Shown here piece after piece: positions 18,552-32,505 of a DNA stretch of 64,000 nucleotides. Position 1 is the stretch's first letter, and each line of letters opens with the position of its first letter. The notes under the pieces are model-generated. The model was not told the origin of the DNA. It saw only the letters and a list, made by a program, of their open reading frames with translations, and made no database searches. Origin of the DNA: Arachnia propionica (lineage in GTDB: Bacteria > Actinomycetota > Actinomycetes > Propionibacteriales > Propionibacteriaceae). The stretch spans positions 372,001-436,000 of the forward strand of contig NZ_CP146373.1 in assembly GCF_037055325.1 (NCBI RefSeq), in the 5' to 3' direction. Made by a program: the position numbers and the translations under genes.

Positions 18552-19675
18552 GCCCCACCTTCGTCGACAACGACGGCCAACCGGACTGGCGCAAAATCGG
18601 CTATCACGCCCGCAGTGCTTTCGCGGTTCTGCTCTCAGTCGTGGTGTTGTTCGGCGGCGGCTGGTTCGTCGTTCACAAGGTTCATGAGGCCTGGATCGCG
18701 TGGCGCACCGAGAGCGACTACATCGGTGAGGGCAAGGACGAGGTGGTCGTGGTGATCCCGAAAGACGCCACCGTCACGCAGATCGGTGATGTGCTCGTAG
18801 AGAATGGCGTTATCAAATCCACCCGCACTTTCCAGTCGGTGGTGGGACGCCAGCCCGGGATGGGATCCAAGCTTCAGGCGGGACGTTTCCGGTTGCGTAC
18901 AGAGCTTCCGGCCGAGACCGCACTGGCGATGCTGGTTGAGCCGACCAACAGGGTTGCGCTGAAGGTGACGATTCCCGAGGGACGGGTCCGGACGCAACAG
19001 TGGGAGATTTTGGCCAAGGAGCTCGGGCTCACGGAGGAACAACTGACCGCGGCTGCTTCGGATCACAAGGAAATGGGTCTGCCGGAGTGGGCAGGTGGTG
19101 ACGGCAATCTGGAAGGTTTCCTCTTCCCCGAGACCTATGAGGTGGAAGAACCCGTGAATGCCTCTGGGGTCCTGAAACAGCAGGTGAACCAGTTCAACAA
19201 GGTTGCAAGCACCATCAAGTTGGAAGAAGGGGCCAAGAAACTCGAAAAAACCCCGTACGAGGTCCTGATCGCCGCATCCATCGTGGAGAAAGAAGCTGCA
19301 CGTCCGGAGGACAGACCGAAAATCGCCCAGGTCCTCTACAACCGTTTGGGGAAGGACATGCCGCTGCAGTTCGACTCGACGGTGCACTACGCGATCGGGG
19401 AGTTCAGCCATGTCACGACAACCCCGGAAGACCGGGCTACGGACTCGCCCTACAACACGTACAAGGTCAAGGGCCTGCCACCCACACCGATATCGAACCC
19501 GGGACAAGCCGCCATCGAAGCCGCTCTGAATCCGAGTGGTGACGATTTCCTGTATTTCACCACTGTCGACCTCGACACTGGTGAAACCAGATACTCGAAG
19601 GACGAGGCGGGTCACGCGGAGAACGTGGAACTGTTTCAGCAGTGGTGCCAGTCACATCAAGGCCGCTGCGTCTGA
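18548..19675 (+). CDS. mltG: Endolytic murein transglycosylase MltG
   Basis: 375 residues. A cytoplasmic N-terminus is followed by one membrane helix (AFAVLLSVVVLFGGGWFVVHKV), a LysM-like region (VVVIPKDATVTQIGDVLVENGVI) and the YceG catalytic domain. The catalytic Glu lies in ASIVEKEA, with LYNRLGKDMPLQFDSTVHYA and TPISNPGQAAIEAALNP nearby. It cleaves nascent glycan strands to set peptidoglycan length. The GTG start overlaps the ruvX stop (GTGA), and its stop overlaps the aroE ATG by one base. Confidence 0.95.
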   Translation: MSPTFVDNDGQPDWRKIGYHARSAFAVLLSVVVLFGGGWFVVHKVHEAWIAWRTESDYIGEGKDEVVVVIPKDATVTQIGDVLVENGVIKSTRTFQSVVGRQPGMGSKLQAGRFRLRTELPAETALAMLVEPTNRVALKVTIPEGRVRTQQWEILAKELGLTEEQLTAAASDHKEMGLPEWAGGDGNLEGFLFPETYEVEEPVNASGVLKQQVNQFNKVASTIKLEEGAKKLEKTPYEVLIAASIVEKEAARPEDRPKIAQVLYNRLGKDMPLQFDSTVHYAIGEFSHVTTTPEDRATDSPYNTYKVKGLPPTPISNPGQAAIEAALNPSGDDFLYFTTVDLDTGETRYSKDEAGHAENVELFQQWCQSHQGRCV

Positions 19676-20478
19676 TGCGCTGCGCCGTCATCGGAGATCC
19701 TGTCGAGCATTCGTTGTCCCCAGCGATCCATCGCGCGGGCTATCGTATCAATGGTCTCGACTGGAGCTATGAGGCGATTCGAGTTGCCCCCGGAACGCTG
19801 CCGAAGTTCATCGATTCCCTGACCGATCCCGGATGGGTCGGACTGAGCGTCACGGCACCCCATAAGAAGGATCTGCTCGGGCTGGGCGAGCCGGATTCGA
19901 TCTCCCTCATGGTCCAAGGGGGCAACACGATTCTCCTGGGTGAGGAACCCCGCGTGTACAACACCGACGTGCCAGGGTTCCTCAAGGCCTGGCGGAATCG
20001 TGGCCTGGAAGGCATTTCCACGGCGGTTATCGTCGGCAACGGCGCCACCGCACGTTCCCTGCTGGTCGCGCTGTCGGGCCTGTCGGTTCGGGAAGTGACG
20101 GTGCTGGCCCGTGTGCCATCCCGGGCTGCGGCGCTGTGTGAGCTGGGAATCGCCCTCGGGATCGACATCACCGCGCAGCCGATGGATGCTTCGTTCCGGG
20201 ACGTCGATCTGCTGGCCAGCACCGTTCCGACCTCGGCGACGGAGAAATGGGCCGGTGCCTGGGCCGAACGGGCTGCGGTGATGTTCGACGCCGTCTACGA
20301 TCCCTGGCCGACCCCCCTGGCCAGTGCCGCCGATCCTGATCAGCCGGTGGTCACGGGGCTGGAGCTGCTGGCCGGGCAGGCCGTGGACCAGTTCCGGCTC
20401 CTGACGGGATGCGAGCTGAGCTTCCAGGAAGCTCTGTCCGCCGCCACGGTCGAACTCGAAGCCCGTCGGTGCAGCTGA
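19675..20478 (+). CDS. aroE: Shikimate dehydrogenase-like protein
   Basis: 267 residues. It reduces 3-dehydroshikimate to shikimate with NADPH. Visible motifs are [15 protein letters not shown] (substrate Ser), VTAPHKKD (catalytic Lys; the usual NVT is SVT here), YNTDVPGF (catalytic Asp) and [12 protein letters not shown] (dinucleotide loop). [15 protein letters not shown] is at the C-terminus. The ATG at 19675 overlaps the mltG stop (TGATG); an in-frame ATG upstream inside mltG is rejected. It leads the aroE-aroC-aroK-aroB run. Confidence 0.93.
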   Translation: MRCAVIGDPVEHSLSPAIHRAGYRINGLDWSYEAIRVAPGTLPKFIDSLTDPGWVGLSVTAPHKKDLLGLGEPDSISLMVQGGNTILLGEEPRVYNTDVPGFLKAWRNRGLEGISTAVIVGNGATARSLLVALSGLSVREVTVLARVPSRAAALCELGIALGIDITAQPMDASFRDVDLLASTVPTSATEKWAGAWAERAAVMFDAVYDPWPTPLASAADPDQPVVTGLELLAGQAVDQFRLLTGCELSFQEALSAATVELEARRCS

Positions 20479-20491
20479 CACAATTGCCACC

Positions 20492-21688
20492 ATGCTGCGT
20501 TACCTCACGGCCGGGGAGTCACACGGCCAGGCTCTGATCGCCACCATGGAAGGCATCCCGGCCCATGTCCGCGTGGGAGAAGCGGAGATCTCTGCTGCCC
20601 TGTCCAGAAGACGTCTCGGGGTCGGGCGAGGGGCGCGCATGAAATTCGAGGCAGACACGCTGACCCTGCTGGGCGGTTTCCGGCACGGCGAAACCCTTGG
20701 CTCGCCGATCGCCATCATGATTGGAAACACGGAATGGCCCAAGTGGGAGACCGTGATGGCCCCCGGTGAGGTGGATGCCGAACAGCTCGCCACCCAGGCA
20801 CGTAACACCCCGCTCACCCGGCCCAGGCCCGGTCACGCCGACCTGGCCGGGATGCAGAAATACGATTTCCCCGAGGCCCGCCCCATCCTGGAACGCGCCT
20901 CGGCCCGTGAAACCGCGGCGCGTGTGGCACTTGGTGCCGTGGCTGCGGCTTTTCTCGACCAAGCACTGGAAATCGGCATCGTCAGCCACGTCGTAGAACT
21001 TGGCGGGGTTCGAGCAACCCGTACCGATCTGCCCCGTGTCGCGGACCGCACGGCAATCGACGCCGACCCCACCCGCTGCTTCGATGCAGAGGCAGCAGCG
21101 GCCATGGCAGCGGAGGTCGAGGAGTGCCGCAAGGCGGGCGACACCCTCGGCGGGGTGGTCGAGGTGGTCGTGTGGGGTTTGCCCCCCGGTCTCGGTTCCC
21201 ACATCCAGGGGGATCGTCGACTCGATTCCCGGCTCGCCGGGGCCCTGATGGGGATCCAAGCCATCAAGGGGGTGGAGTTCGGTGATGGCTTCGAACTGGC
21301 CAGGCGCCGCGGTTCCGCCGCCCACGACGAAATCTTCCCCACCGATGAGGGCATCACCCGCACTACCCACAACTCGGGAGGTGTGGAGGGCGGTATGTCT
21401 ACCGGGGAGGTGCTCCGGGTACGTGCCGCGATGAAGCCGATAGCCACCGTCCCTCGGGCTCTGCATACCCTCGATGTCTCGACGGGTCAGCCTGCGATGG
21501 CCCATCACCAACGCTCCGACGTGTGTGCGGTTCCGGCGGCTGGAGTGGTGGCTGAGGCTGTGACTGCGCTGGTGCTGGCGGAGGTCGCCCTTGAGAAATT
21601 CGGTGGCGATTCCCTCGCGGAGACCCGCCGCAACCGGGATACCTACCTGGCAGATGTCGCTGCCCGCGGCCTGGGAGTGCGAGGGTGA
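20492..21688 (+). CDS. aroC: Chorismate synthase
   Basis: 398 residues. It converts EPSP to chorismate using reduced FMN. The start is [24 protein letters not shown], with the conserved GESHG motif. Other signatures are [33 protein letters not shown] and [17 protein letters not shown]. The start ATG has no good ribosome-binding site. CACAAT lies seven bases upstream, a weak match to the leaderless pattern elsewhere. The stop overlaps the aroK GTG (GTGA). Confidence 0.97.
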   Translation: MLRYLTAGESHGQALIATMEGIPAHVRVGEAEISAALSRRRLGVGRGARMKFEADTLTLLGGFRHGETLGSPIAIMIGNTEWPKWETVMAPGEVDAEQLATQARNTPLTRPRPGHADLAGMQKYDFPEARPILERASARETAARVALGAVAAAFLDQALEIGIVSHVVELGGVRATRTDLPRVADRTAIDADPTRCFDAEAAAAMAAEVEECRKAGDTLGGVVEVVVWGLPPGLGSHIQGDRRLDSRLAGALMGIQAIKGVEFGDGFELARRRGSAAHDEIFPTDEGITRTTHNSGGVEGGMSTGEVLRVRAAMKPIATVPRALHTLDVSTGQPAMAHHQRSDVCAVPAAGVVAEAVTALVLAEVALEKFGGDSLAETRRNRDTYLADVAARGLGVRG

Positions 21689-22179
21689 CCATCGTGCTCG
21701 TCGGCGCCCCCGGCTCGGGGAAAAGCACGGTCGGGGCGGAGCTCGCGGGCCTGCTCGGGAAGTCCTTCACCGATGTGGATGCCCGGATCGAGGAAACGGT
21801 GGGTAAACCTGTCGCCGAGATCTTCGCGGATGACGGTGAGGCCCGTTTTCGTGCTCTGGAGGAATCGACTGCCCTCGAGCTGCTGGAGACCGGGCAGGTC
21901 GTGAGCCTGGGCGGGGGAGCAGTCATGAACCCCCGGATTCGCGAAGCCCTGGCGGGTCACGACGTCATCTGGCTGGAGGTTTCCATCCAGCAGGCCTCCC
22001 GTCGCATTGGGCTCCATGCTGTTCCGCTGGCGCTCGGCAACCTCCGGGGGAGGCTCATCAAGCTGCTTCGAGAACGCACACCCGTCTATGAGGCGGTTTC
22101 AACCACCCGTGTCGATACCGACCGGCGTGCCCCCGGAGAAATCGCCATGGAACTCGCCGAAGCCAGGAGGCAGTCGTGA
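21685..22179 (+). CDS. aroK: Shikimate kinase
   Basis: 164 residues. It phosphorylates shikimate at the 3-OH. Walker A is GAPGSGKST (residues 8-16); the shikimate-binding Asp is in TDVDARIEE, Arg in FRALEE, and the GGG loop in SLGGGA (76-78). The Arg in ERTPVY is also kept. The LID segment ([14 protein letters not shown]) is one residue shorter than the common ..RPLL.. form and seems to lack the usual LID arginine, which deserves an alignment check. The gene is coupled on both sides by GTGA overlaps with aroC and aroB. Confidence 0.94.
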   Translation: MTIVLVGAPGSGKSTVGAELAGLLGKSFTDVDARIEETVGKPVAEIFADDGEARFRALEESTALELLETGQVVSLGGGAVMNPRIREALAGHDVIWLEVSIQQASRRIGLHAVPLALGNLRGRLIKLLRERTPVYEAVSTTRVDTDRRAPGEIAMELAEARRQS

Positions 22180-23261
22180 TCATTCCGGTGAACAGCAGTA
22201 GCGCTCCCTACGAGGTACACATCGCCCCCGGTGCGCTGGATCGGCTCGGTGAGGTGCTCGGCGATGCCGCGCGGGTGGCAGTCATTGTTCCTGAGCCCCT
22301 GATGGCTCTCGCGGAAAGGGCCAGGAAGCACTGTCAGGACCGGCAGGTGACCACGATCACCATTCCTGATGCCGAGGCTGCCAAAACCCCCGCGGTGTTG
22401 GCGAGATGCTGGGACGAACTGGCCACGGCCGGTTTCACGCGCAGCGATCTGGTGGTTGGGCTGGGAGGAGGCACTGCCACCGATGTGGCGGGTTTCGTGG
22501 CCGCCAGTTGGCTGCGCGGGATCGATTTCATCAGTGTCCCAACCACAGTGCTCGGTATGGTCGATGCCGCGATCGGGGGGAAGACCGGCATCAATCTGTC
22601 GGCGGGCAAGAACCTGGTCGGGGCCTTCCATGAACCGAGAAGCGTGATCTGTGATCCAGAGCTGCTGTATGAACTCCCCAAGGAGGAGGTTGTTTCCGGG
22701 CTGGCCGAGGTGGTCAAGTGCGGTTTCATCTCGGATGCCGAGATCTTGCGTTTGATGGATTCGGACCTTCATGGCGCCCTCGACGTCACCTCGGAAACCT
22801 TCACCGAGCTCGTGGGTCGTGCAGTCACTGTGAAAGCCGGTGTGGTGGCCATGGATCTGAAAGAACGTACTTCCTGCAGTGGTTCTGTGGGTCGGGAAGC
22901 CTTGAATTACGGCCACACGCTGGGACATGCCGTCGAGGCACATGCGGGTTTCCGGCTGCGTCACGGTCAGGCCATCTCCATCGGGATGGTCTGGATCGCC
23001 GAGGTCAGCCGGCGGTTGCTGGGATTGGAAGCCGCCCTGGCCGCCGATCATTCCAGATTGCTGAGCGCTCTCGGGTTGCCTGTCGCTCACGCCCCGGAGG
23101 CGTGGCCTGAACTTCGTCGCCTCATGCAGCTCGACAAGAAAACGCGTGGGCGGGAATTGCGTCTGGTAGGACTCGCTGCTCAGGGACAGCCAGTCATCCT
23201 GACCAGTCCGGATGAGAGCGAAATCGCCGATTCCTACGCCGCGGTTTCCGAGCGGGGGTAG
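22176..23261 (+). CDS. aroB: 3-dehydroquinate synthase
   Basis: 361 residues. It cyclises DAHP to 3-dehydroquinate using NAD+ and a metal ion. Visible motifs are VVGLGGGTATDVAGFVAASW (NAD loop), VPTTVLGMVDAAIGGKTGIN, KNLVGAFHEP, and the metal-binding residues around SGLAEVVKCG and LNYGHTLGHAVEAH. The GTG start overlaps the aroK stop. It is followed after ~57 bp by efp, with a separate promoter likely in that gap. Confidence 0.96.
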   Translation: MIIPVNSSSAPYEVHIAPGALDRLGEVLGDAARVAVIVPEPLMALAERARKHCQDRQVTTITIPDAEAAKTPAVLARCWDELATAGFTRSDLVVGLGGGTATDVAGFVAASWLRGIDFISVPTTVLGMVDAAIGGKTGINLSAGKNLVGAFHEPRSVICDPELLYELPKEEVVSGLAEVVKCGFISDAEILRLMDSDLHGALDVTSETFTELVGRAVTVKAGVVAMDLKERTSCSGSVGREALNYGHTLGHAVEAHAGFRLRHGQAISIGMVWIAEVSRRLLGLEAALAADHSRLLSALGLPVAHAPEAWPELRRLMQLDKKTRGRELRLVGLAAQGQPVILTSPDESEIADSYAAVSERG

Positions 23262-23269
23262 GGCTCGGG

Positions 23270-23275
23270 TAAAAT
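23270..23275 (+). promoter_or_regulatory. -10 element TAAAAT upstream of efp
   Basis: TAAAAT is a good -10 in an otherwise GC-rich gap after aroB. It would give a ~36-nt leader containing GGAAAGG at 23304-23310. A second TAnnnT (TAGAGT, 23297-23302) lies closer to the start but would leave only a ~10-nt leader. Confidence 0.45.
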
Positions 23276-23318
23276 TCCGCGACGGCCCGTGCAAGCTAGA
23301 GTCGGAAAGGCGACAGGC

Positions 23319-23882
23319 GTGGTATCCACCAATGATCTTAAGAACGGAATGGTGCTGGACCTGAACGGTGAGCTGTGGCAGGTGCAGTGGTTCCAACACC
23401 ACAAGCCGGGCAAGGGCAACACCGTCGTCAGGTCAAAGCTGAAGCACGTGCTCTCGGGCAAGATCATCGATAAGACATTCAACTCCGACACCAAGGTGGA
23501 CACTGCCACCATTGACCGCCGAGACATGCAGTACCTCTACCTCGATGGTGAGGACTACGTGTTCATGGACAACACCACCTACGACCAGATCCACATCACC
23601 GCTGATGTTGTGGGGGATGCTCGTTTCTACCTGTTGGATAACCAGACTGCGACTGTTGCGCTGCACGAGGGAACACCTCTGTTCATCGAGCTTCCCGCCA
23701 GTGTGGAACTGGAAGTCACCTACACCGAACCCGGCCTGCAGGGGGACCGTTCCACCGGTGGAACCAAGCCCGCCACCCTGGAAACCGGCAAGGAGATCCA
23801 GGTCCCGCTGTTCATCACCACGGGCGAGAAGATCAAGGTCGACACCCGCGACGGATCCTACATCTCCCGGGTGAATGGCTGA
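23319..23882 (+). CDS. efp: Translation elongation factor P
   Basis: 187 residues, the standard EF-P length. It relieves ribosome stalling at polyproline. The KOW-like domain 1 has [20 protein letters not shown], with Lys at the loop tip; OB domains follow, ending [10 protein letters not shown]. The GTG at 23319 is chosen because EF-P similarity starts at [13 protein letters not shown] and GGAAAGG lies eight bases upstream; a ten-codon upstream extension has no support. No modification enzyme gene is nearby. Its 3' end overlaps nusB by eight bases. Confidence 0.96.
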   Translation: MVSTNDLKNGMVLDLNGELWQVQWFQHHKPGKGNTVVRSKLKHVLSGKIIDKTFNSDTKVDTATIDRRDMQYLYLDGEDYVFMDNTTYDQIHITADVVGDARFYLLDNQTATVALHEGTPLFIELPASVELEVTYTEPGLQGDRSTGGTKPATLETGKEIQVPLFITTGEKIKVDTRDGSYISRVNG

Positions 23883-24300
23883 GACCGTTCGCTACGGCAC
23901 CCAGACGAAGGCTCGGCGAGTTGCCCTCGACATCCTGTACGCCGCCGAGCTGCGGGGCCGGAGCATCGTCGAAACCTTCATCGAGGCCAGGGACCTGACC
24001 GCGATCACCGTGCGCGAGCTCACCACGAGAATTGTCCACGGCGTGGCCGAACACCAAGAGGAGATCGACGCGCGCGTCTCGGCCGCACTCGACAAGTCCT
24101 GGACCCTGGAGCGTATGCCGGCCGTTGATCGCAACTTGGCGAGAATCGCGGTCTTTGAGATGGATCACACAGACACCCCCGGGCCCGTCGTCATCGCCGA
24201 GGCGGTGCGGCTGGCGCAAGAGCTGTCAACTGACGGTTCACCCGGTTTCCTCAACGGTCTGCTGAGCAAGGCCTTGTCAACCAAAGAAGCAAACTCCTGA
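23875..24300 (+). CDS. nusB: Transcription antitermination factor NusB
   Basis: 141 residues. NusB with S10 promotes antitermination of rRNA transcription. The all-helical fold shows [19 protein letters not shown] at the N-terminus and [16 protein letters not shown] near the middle. [30 protein letters not shown] closes the protein and is typical of NusB. The ATG lies within the efp 3' end. The gene lies 19 bp before carA. In streptomycetes pyrR, pyrB and pyrC usually come between; here they are absent. Confidence 0.95.
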   Translation: MAETVRYGTQTKARRVALDILYAAELRGRSIVETFIEARDLTAITVRELTTRIVHGVAEHQEEIDARVSAALDKSWTLERMPAVDRNLARIAVFEMDHTDTPGPVVIAEAVRLAQELSTDGSPGFLNGLLSKALSTKEANS

Positions 24301-24319
24301 CCCCTGATTTGGAGCGATC

Positions 24320-25447
24320 ATGAATTCCCTTCCCGCGTTGTTGGTTCTGGAGGATGGGCGTTCATTCCTCGGGAGATCCTTCGGAGCACAGGGGGAGGCC
24401 TTCGGGGAACTGGTCTTCACCACCGGCATGTCCGGCTACCAGGAAACCTTGACCGACCCCTCCTACCGGGGCCAAGTGGTACTGGCCACCGCCCCGCACA
24501 TCGGGAACACGGGCTGGAACGATGAAGATGACGAGTCGGCCCGAATCCAGGTGGCAGGATACGTGGTGCGCGACCCAGCGCCCCGTCCGTCGAACTGGCG
24601 AAGCCGCAGAAGTCTTGACGCGGAACTCGCGGACCAGGGAATCGTCGGAATCTGCGACATCGACACCCGGGCTCTGACCCGCCACATCCGCTCCCTGGGG
24701 GCGATGCGGGTAGGGATCTCGACCCGCGAGCTGGACCCGGACAGGCTGCGCGCCAGGGTGCTGGAGCGGCCTGTGATGGCGGGCGCAGACCTGTGCGGTG
24801 AAGTATCCACGCCCAAGGCCCGAATCGTTCCCGCGGTGGGGGAGCGGCGCTTCACGGTGGCGGCCGTGGACCTCGGTATTAAGGACATGACACCTACGCA
24901 GATGGCAGGCCGTGGCATGGATGTGCACGTCCTGCCCGCGTCGACGAGTTTCGAGGAGATCGCCGCGCTGGAACCCGATGGGGTTTTCTTCTCCAACGGT
25001 CCTGGCGACCCGGCCACCGCCGACGGGCCGGTGACTGTGCTGCGGCAGGTGCTCGCCGCGGGTATCCCGTACTTCGGGATCTGCTTCGGCAACCAGCTGT
25101 TTGGACGGGCTCTCGGGTTCGGCACGTATAAACTGAAATTCGGGCACAGGGGCATCAACCAACCAGTGCTTGACCGCACTACTGGGAGGGTTGAGATCAC
25201 CTCGCAGAACCACGGGTTTGCCGTTGACGCCCCCCTGGACCGGGTAGTGGACACCGAGTTCGGGCAGGCGAGTGTCTCCCACACGGGTCTCAACGACGAC
25301 GTTGTCGAAGGTCTCGAACTGCATAGGGATGGGAAACTGGTGGCATTTTCCGTCCAATACCACCCGGAGGCCGCGGCTGGGCCGCATGACGCCAACCACC
25401 TCTTCGACCGCTTCGCCGACCTCATGGAGCGTGATCGTGCGCATTGA
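24320..25447 (+). CDS. carA: Carbamoyl-phosphate synthase small subunit (glutaminase)
   Basis: 375 residues. It supplies ammonia from glutamine to CarB. The N-terminal domain ([35 protein letters not shown]) is followed by a class I glutamine amidotransferase. The nucleophile Cys is in [10 protein letters not shown] (usually GICLGHQ), and the His/Glu pair is in [13 protein letters not shown]. The Phe-for-Leu and Asn-for-His changes beside the nucleophile are mild variations. TGGAGC precedes the ATG as a weak ribosome-binding site. Unlike the usual carAB pair, its 3' end overlaps the start of a foreign-looking ATPase gene. Confidence 0.95.
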   Translation: MNSLPALLVLEDGRSFLGRSFGAQGEAFGELVFTTGMSGYQETLTDPSYRGQVVLATAPHIGNTGWNDEDDESARIQVAGYVVRDPAPRPSNWRSRRSLDAELADQGIVGICDIDTRALTRHIRSLGAMRVGISTRELDPDRLRARVLERPVMAGADLCGEVSTPKARIVPAVGERRFTVAAVDLGIKDMTPTQMAGRGMDVHVLPASTSFEEIAALEPDGVFFSNGPGDPATADGPVTVLRQVLAAGIPYFGICFGNQLFGRALGFGTYKLKFGHRGINQPVLDRTTGRVEITSQNHGFAVDAPLDRVVDTEFGQASVSHTGLNDDVVEGLELHRDGKLVAFSVQYHPEAAAGPHDANHLFDRFADLMERDRAH

Positions 25448-26606
25448 ACACATGAGGGTCAGGAACTACAGGGTACTTCGGGACATCACATTCAAAGACT
25501 TGAAGCCCTTCACCGTCGTGATCGGATCCAACGGCAGCGGAAAATCCACTGTTTTCGATGTTTTTGCCTTTCTTCATGAAGCTTTCACGGTGGGTCTTAG
25601 AGGAGCTTGGGACAAACGGAATCGAATCGATGCCATTCGTAGCCGGGGTTCTGAAGGGCCCGTCGAGTTTGAGTTGAAGTATCGCGTTGACGTGGACGGG
25701 CAGAAAAGGCAGACAACATATGAAATCGCCATCGACGAGGAGAATGGGCAGCCGGTTGTACAGCGCGAAGTTCTCCGATGGACCACCGCGCAAGGGTCAG
25801 GGCGTCCTCGAGACATTTTGAGATTCGAACGTGGAAACGGAAAGATCTACAACGAGCAGACAAGTAAATATGAGGATGAAGCCTTGGATTCCCCTGATCT
25901 GCTGGCGGTCTCCGCCTTGGGGCAGATGCAACGTCATTTCAGGGTCAAGGCGCTGCGCAACTTTATTCAGGGATGGTATCTGTCGTATCTGACCGCGGAC
26001 AACACCCGTACCACACCCACGAGTCGGCCGGAACCGAGGTTGAGTCAGACTGGGGACAATCTGGCCAATGTGATTCAACATCTTCAGGAAAACCACCCGA
26101 GGACCTTGGAGGCGGTTTTCGATGTACTTGGTCGGCGAATTCCTCAGCTTGAGAGCATTCTCCCCAAGTTGCTCGAGGATGGTAGGCTCCTGCTACGCCT
26201 GAAAGATCGCCCGTTTGACGATCCCGTTCTCGACCGTTTCATCAGCGACGGTACGCTGAAACTTCTTGCCTACCTGACCATGCTTCACGATCCGACCCCT
26301 CCGACGGTGATTGGTATCGAGGAGCCGGAGAACCAGCTGCATCCAAGGTTGGTGCCGCCGTTGGCCGAAGATATTCGTGAACTCTCGGGGCGGTCCCAGG
26401 TTTTCGTCACCACACACTCTCGTGAATTTCTGTCGCTGGTGGATCCAAAGGAGTTGTGGATCATATTCCGTCGTGATGACGGATATGCGAGGTTGCACAG
26501 AGTGAGCGAGGATGAAAGGGTCATGGCCATGCTGCGCAAGGGAGCCTCGTTGCCTGAGCTATGGGCTGAGGGTTACCTGCATTCTGCCGACCCCAAGATG
26601 GCGTGA
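25437..26606 (+). CDS. AAA/SMC-like ATPase (AAA_21-type, OLD-like), first gene of the pair inserted in the car operon
   Basis: 389 residues. The N-terminus [17 protein letters not shown] leads into Walker [10 protein letters not shown] (residues 30-38). A long divergent middle follows, then an ABC-type Walker [13 protein letters not shown] (~293-304) and switch His in VTTHSREFL (~327). This is the layout of AAA_21/COG4637 ATPases related to OLD and RecF, soluble proteins that often act with a nuclease partner. The GTG at 25437 starts inside carA (11-bp overlap) with GGAG upstream; an ATG at 25452 is an alternative. Base composition is clearly less GC-rich than carA. A defence role is inferred from the partner gene, not shown. 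Confidence 0.82.
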   Translation: MRIEHMRVRNYRVLRDITFKDLKPFTVVIGSNGSGKSTVFDVFAFLHEAFTVGLRGAWDKRNRIDAIRSRGSEGPVEFELKYRVDVDGQKRQTTYEIAIDEENGQPVVQREVLRWTTAQGSGRPRDILRFERGNGKIYNEQTSKYEDEALDSPDLLAVSALGQMQRHFRVKALRNFIQGWYLSYLTADNTRTTPTSRPEPRLSQTGDNLANVIQHLQENHPRTLEAVFDVLGRRIPQLESILPKLLEDGRLLLRLKDRPFDDPVLDRFISDGTLKLLAYLTMLHDPTPPTVIGIEEPENQLHPRLVPPLAEDIRELSGRSQVFVTTHSREFLSLVDPKELWIIFRRDDGYARLHRVSEDERVMAMLRKGASLPELWAEGYLHSADPKMA

Positions 26607-26610
26607 TCAC

Positions 26611-27244
26611 ATGACGGTATCCGTTGCGCATGTCGATTTCTTGGTAGAGGGATACTCGATGAAAATATTTCTCGAGACTATTCTCCCCAAGATCCTGCCG
26701 GATGATCTCGTGTTCGAGGTGTTTGATCTTGGCAGTAAAAGTCAGTTCTTGAAGAAATTTCCCAAACGCCTCGCCGGCTATTCTTTGTGGATGCCGGATG
26801 ACTATCGCGTCGTTCTTGTGGTGGATGCCGACCGGGATGATTGTAGCGAACTCAGAGCTATGATGATCACCGAGATTGAGAAATCTGGTTTGACTGTGAC
26901 AAGTTTGGGGTCATCATGTCAGGGTCAGGTTCTTCTCTGCATAGCGATTGAGATGTTGGAGGCTTGGTTCTTTGGTGACGCCAGGGCGATAGGAGAAGCA
27001 TATGGAAAAAAGTTTATGAATCTCCATAACAGAAGAGGTTGTCGTCAACCGGATAGAATTCAAGATCCGGCTCGTCGTTTGGAAAGCATACTGACAAATG
27101 TTTCGAAGCATCAGGCCGGACTGAAAAAAGTGGACCTCGTTTTGGATGCGACTCCGCACATGGATATTGAAAACAACACGTCGAACAGTTTCTGCCGGCT
27201 CCGTGACGGAGTTCGGTTCCTGATCAATTCATCCCAGGAGAGTC

Positions 27245-27261
<17 letters not shown>
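26611..27261 (+). CDS. DUF4276 (Toprim-like, RloG-type) protein, second gene of the pair inserted in the car operon
   Basis: 216 residues. The pattern is that of DUF4276: an early acidic residue in FLVEGYSMK (Glu13), [12 protein letters not shown] (Asp72, Asp74) and the family block [13 protein letters not shown] (~112-122). Together these resemble the Glu and DxD acids of a Toprim nuclease fold. The ATG at 26611 is four bases after the ATPase stop, so the two are co-translated; a longer in-frame extension inside the ATPase gene is rejected. Its last codons run 17 bp into carB. One line of this gene (27001-27060) has 21 G/C in 60 by hand count, far below the neighbours, indicating recent transfer. 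Confidence 0.8.
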
Positions 27262-30543
<3,282 letters not shown>

Positions 30544-30547
<4 letters not shown>

Positions 30548-31596
30548 CGAGTCTGTTCACCCGTGCCGAGCTGGCCGCCTACCAGAAGCTGCTGCGCCCG
30601 ATCCTGTTCCGCTGGGCCGGGGGCGATCCGGAGGCGATCCACGAGGCCATGATCTCCTGGCTCGGCCACGTGCCCGCCACCCGCTCCGCCCAGGTTGCCA
30701 ACCCCGTGACTGTCGCAGGAATCGAGTTTCCGAACAGGATCGGGGTGGCCGCGGGACTGGACAAGGACGGGGTGGCCGCCGCGGCCTGGGCGCGATTCGG
30801 TTTCGGCCATGCGGAGTTGGGAACCGTGACGGGGCAGGCACAGCCCGGCAACCCCAGGCCTCGGATGTTCAGGGCTAAGGCCTCGCGGGGAGTCATCAAC
30901 CGGATGGGATTCAACAATCGCGGTGCAGATGCCCTGGCTGATCGGCTCCTGAAGCTCGGGGTACAGCGTGGCAACCGCAGACTCGGCATTCCGCTCGGCG
31001 TCTCGATCGGCAAGACCAAGGCCATCGCGCTGGTGGACGCCGCCTCGGACTATCTGGCCTCCCTGGATGCGCTGCGGGACCACGCCGATTACTTCGCCGT
31101 GAACGTCTCCAGCCCGAACACCCCCGGGTTGCGTTCCCTCCAGGCCGCGAAGGAATTGGAACAGCTCCTGGGATGCATCATCGAGTCGGCGTCACAGGGA
31201 ACTGATCCTGTTCCGGTTTTCGTGAAACTCGCTCCCGACCTGGAACCCAGTCGGTTGACCGAGACCCTTGCTGTGATCCGCGACTGCGGCGCGGCGGGAA
31301 TCATAGCCACCAATACCATCCTGAGCAGGGAGGGCCTGGATGTGGCCGACGCACACCTGGCCGGTGAGGAAGGAGGACTCAGCGGCGCTCCCCTGACCAG
31401 CAAGGCCCTGGCGTTCGTCGAACGAGTGGTGTCTGAAACTGACCTCCCAGTAATCGGAGTCGGGGGCATCATGTCGCCGCGTGATGGGGTGCGGATGTTC
31501 GAGGCCGGGGCCGTGCTGCTCCAGATCTACACGGGATTCATTTACGCGGGTCCTGCCCTGGTGCGGGGCCTCAACGACCTCCTGAGGTGCGCATGA
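30544..31596 (+). CDS. pyrD: Dihydroorotate dehydrogenase (quinone), class 2
   Basis: 350 residues. It oxidises dihydroorotate to orotate with FMN and quinone at the membrane. The N-terminal amphipathic extension ([27 protein letters not shown]) is the class 2 membrane-association region. [33 protein letters not shown] and [15 protein letters not shown] (catalytic Ser) follow. [21 protein letters not shown] binds the FMN phosphate. The GTG at 30544 overlaps the carB stop (GTGA); an upstream in-frame ATG inside carB is rejected. Its 3' end overlaps pyrF. Confidence 0.96.
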
Positions 31597-32387
31597 GCTA
31601 CGCGAGAAGACTCTCGGAAACAGTCAGGCAACGCGGGAACCTCTGCGTCGGTATCGACCCGATGCCATCGGTGCTGGCCGCTTGGGAATTGCTGACGGAT
31701 GTGAAAGGGCTCGAGGCTTGTGCTCGGGGAATCGTGGAGGAACTGGGGGAGTTGATTGCGGTGTTCAAGCCGCAGTCGGCCTTCTTCGAGGCCTTCGGTT
31801 CCCCCGGCATCGCAGTGCTGGAACGGGTGCTGGCGGACATCCGCGAGACCGGGGCCATCAGCCTGCTGGACGTCAAACGGGGCGACATCGGCTCTTCCAT
31901 GACCGGGTACGCAACCGCCTACCTGGAGGATGGGTCACCGCTGGCTGCGGACGCCGTCACGCTCAGCCCCTACCTCGGGGTGAGGGCGTTGCTGCCTGCG
32001 ATCGACCTGGCCGTCATGCAGGGAAGAGGGGTCTACGTTCTGGCGCGCACATCCAACCCGGAGGGAGCGAGGATCCAGCATCATGCTGCCCAGGTCGTGA
32101 TCGACGAGATCACCGGGCTGAACCCTGAACGGGATCATGCGATCGGACTGGTGGTGGGCGCCACCCACAGTGACCTGGGCTGCGACCTCACCGGTTTTAA
32201 CGCCTCGATCTTGGCACCCGGAATCGGCGCCCAGGGTGGCACCGTTGAGGGTTTGGGGACAACTTTCGGATCAGCTCTGCGTCACGTGCTGCCAACCGCT
32301 AGCCGTGAAGTGATCGGTGGGGGCCGCGACGAACTTCAGGGTCGGGCCACGAGGCTGTTAGAGAAGATGGCCTTGATCGCTTCTTGA
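31593..32387 (+). CDS. pyrF: Orotidine 5'-phosphate decarboxylase, type 2
   Basis: 264 residues, the size of the actinobacterial type 2 enzyme. It makes UMP from OMP. Visible motifs are LCVGIDPMPSVLAAW, AVFKPQSAFFEAFG, the catalytic LLDVKRGDIGSSM and LAPGIGAQGGTVEG (phosphate loop). The ATG at 31593 is preferred because it forms an ATGA overlap with the pyrD stop; a GTG two codons upstream is possible. It ends the car/pyr run; pyrB and pyrC are not in this window. Confidence 0.95.
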   Translation: MSYARRLSETVRQRGNLCVGIDPMPSVLAAWELLTDVKGLEACARGIVEELGELIAVFKPQSAFFEAFGSPGIAVLERVLADIRETGAISLLDVKRGDIGSSMTGYATAYLEDGSPLAADAVTLSPYLGVRALLPAIDLAVMQGRGVYVLARTSNPEGARIQHHAAQVVIDEITGLNPERDHAIGLVVGATHSDLGCDLTGFNASILAPGIGAQGGTVEGLGTTFGSALRHVLPTASREVIGGGRDELQGRATRLLEKMALIAS

Positions 32388-32505
32388 CGATTTCACGGTC
32401 ATTGAAATCCTGATTCTCCTACTTCCAAGACACGGGAAGAGTAGATTTGTCAAGCAGGGGCATGTGTCCCTGCGAGGCCGGTCACTAATCCACGAAGGAG
32501 GACCG

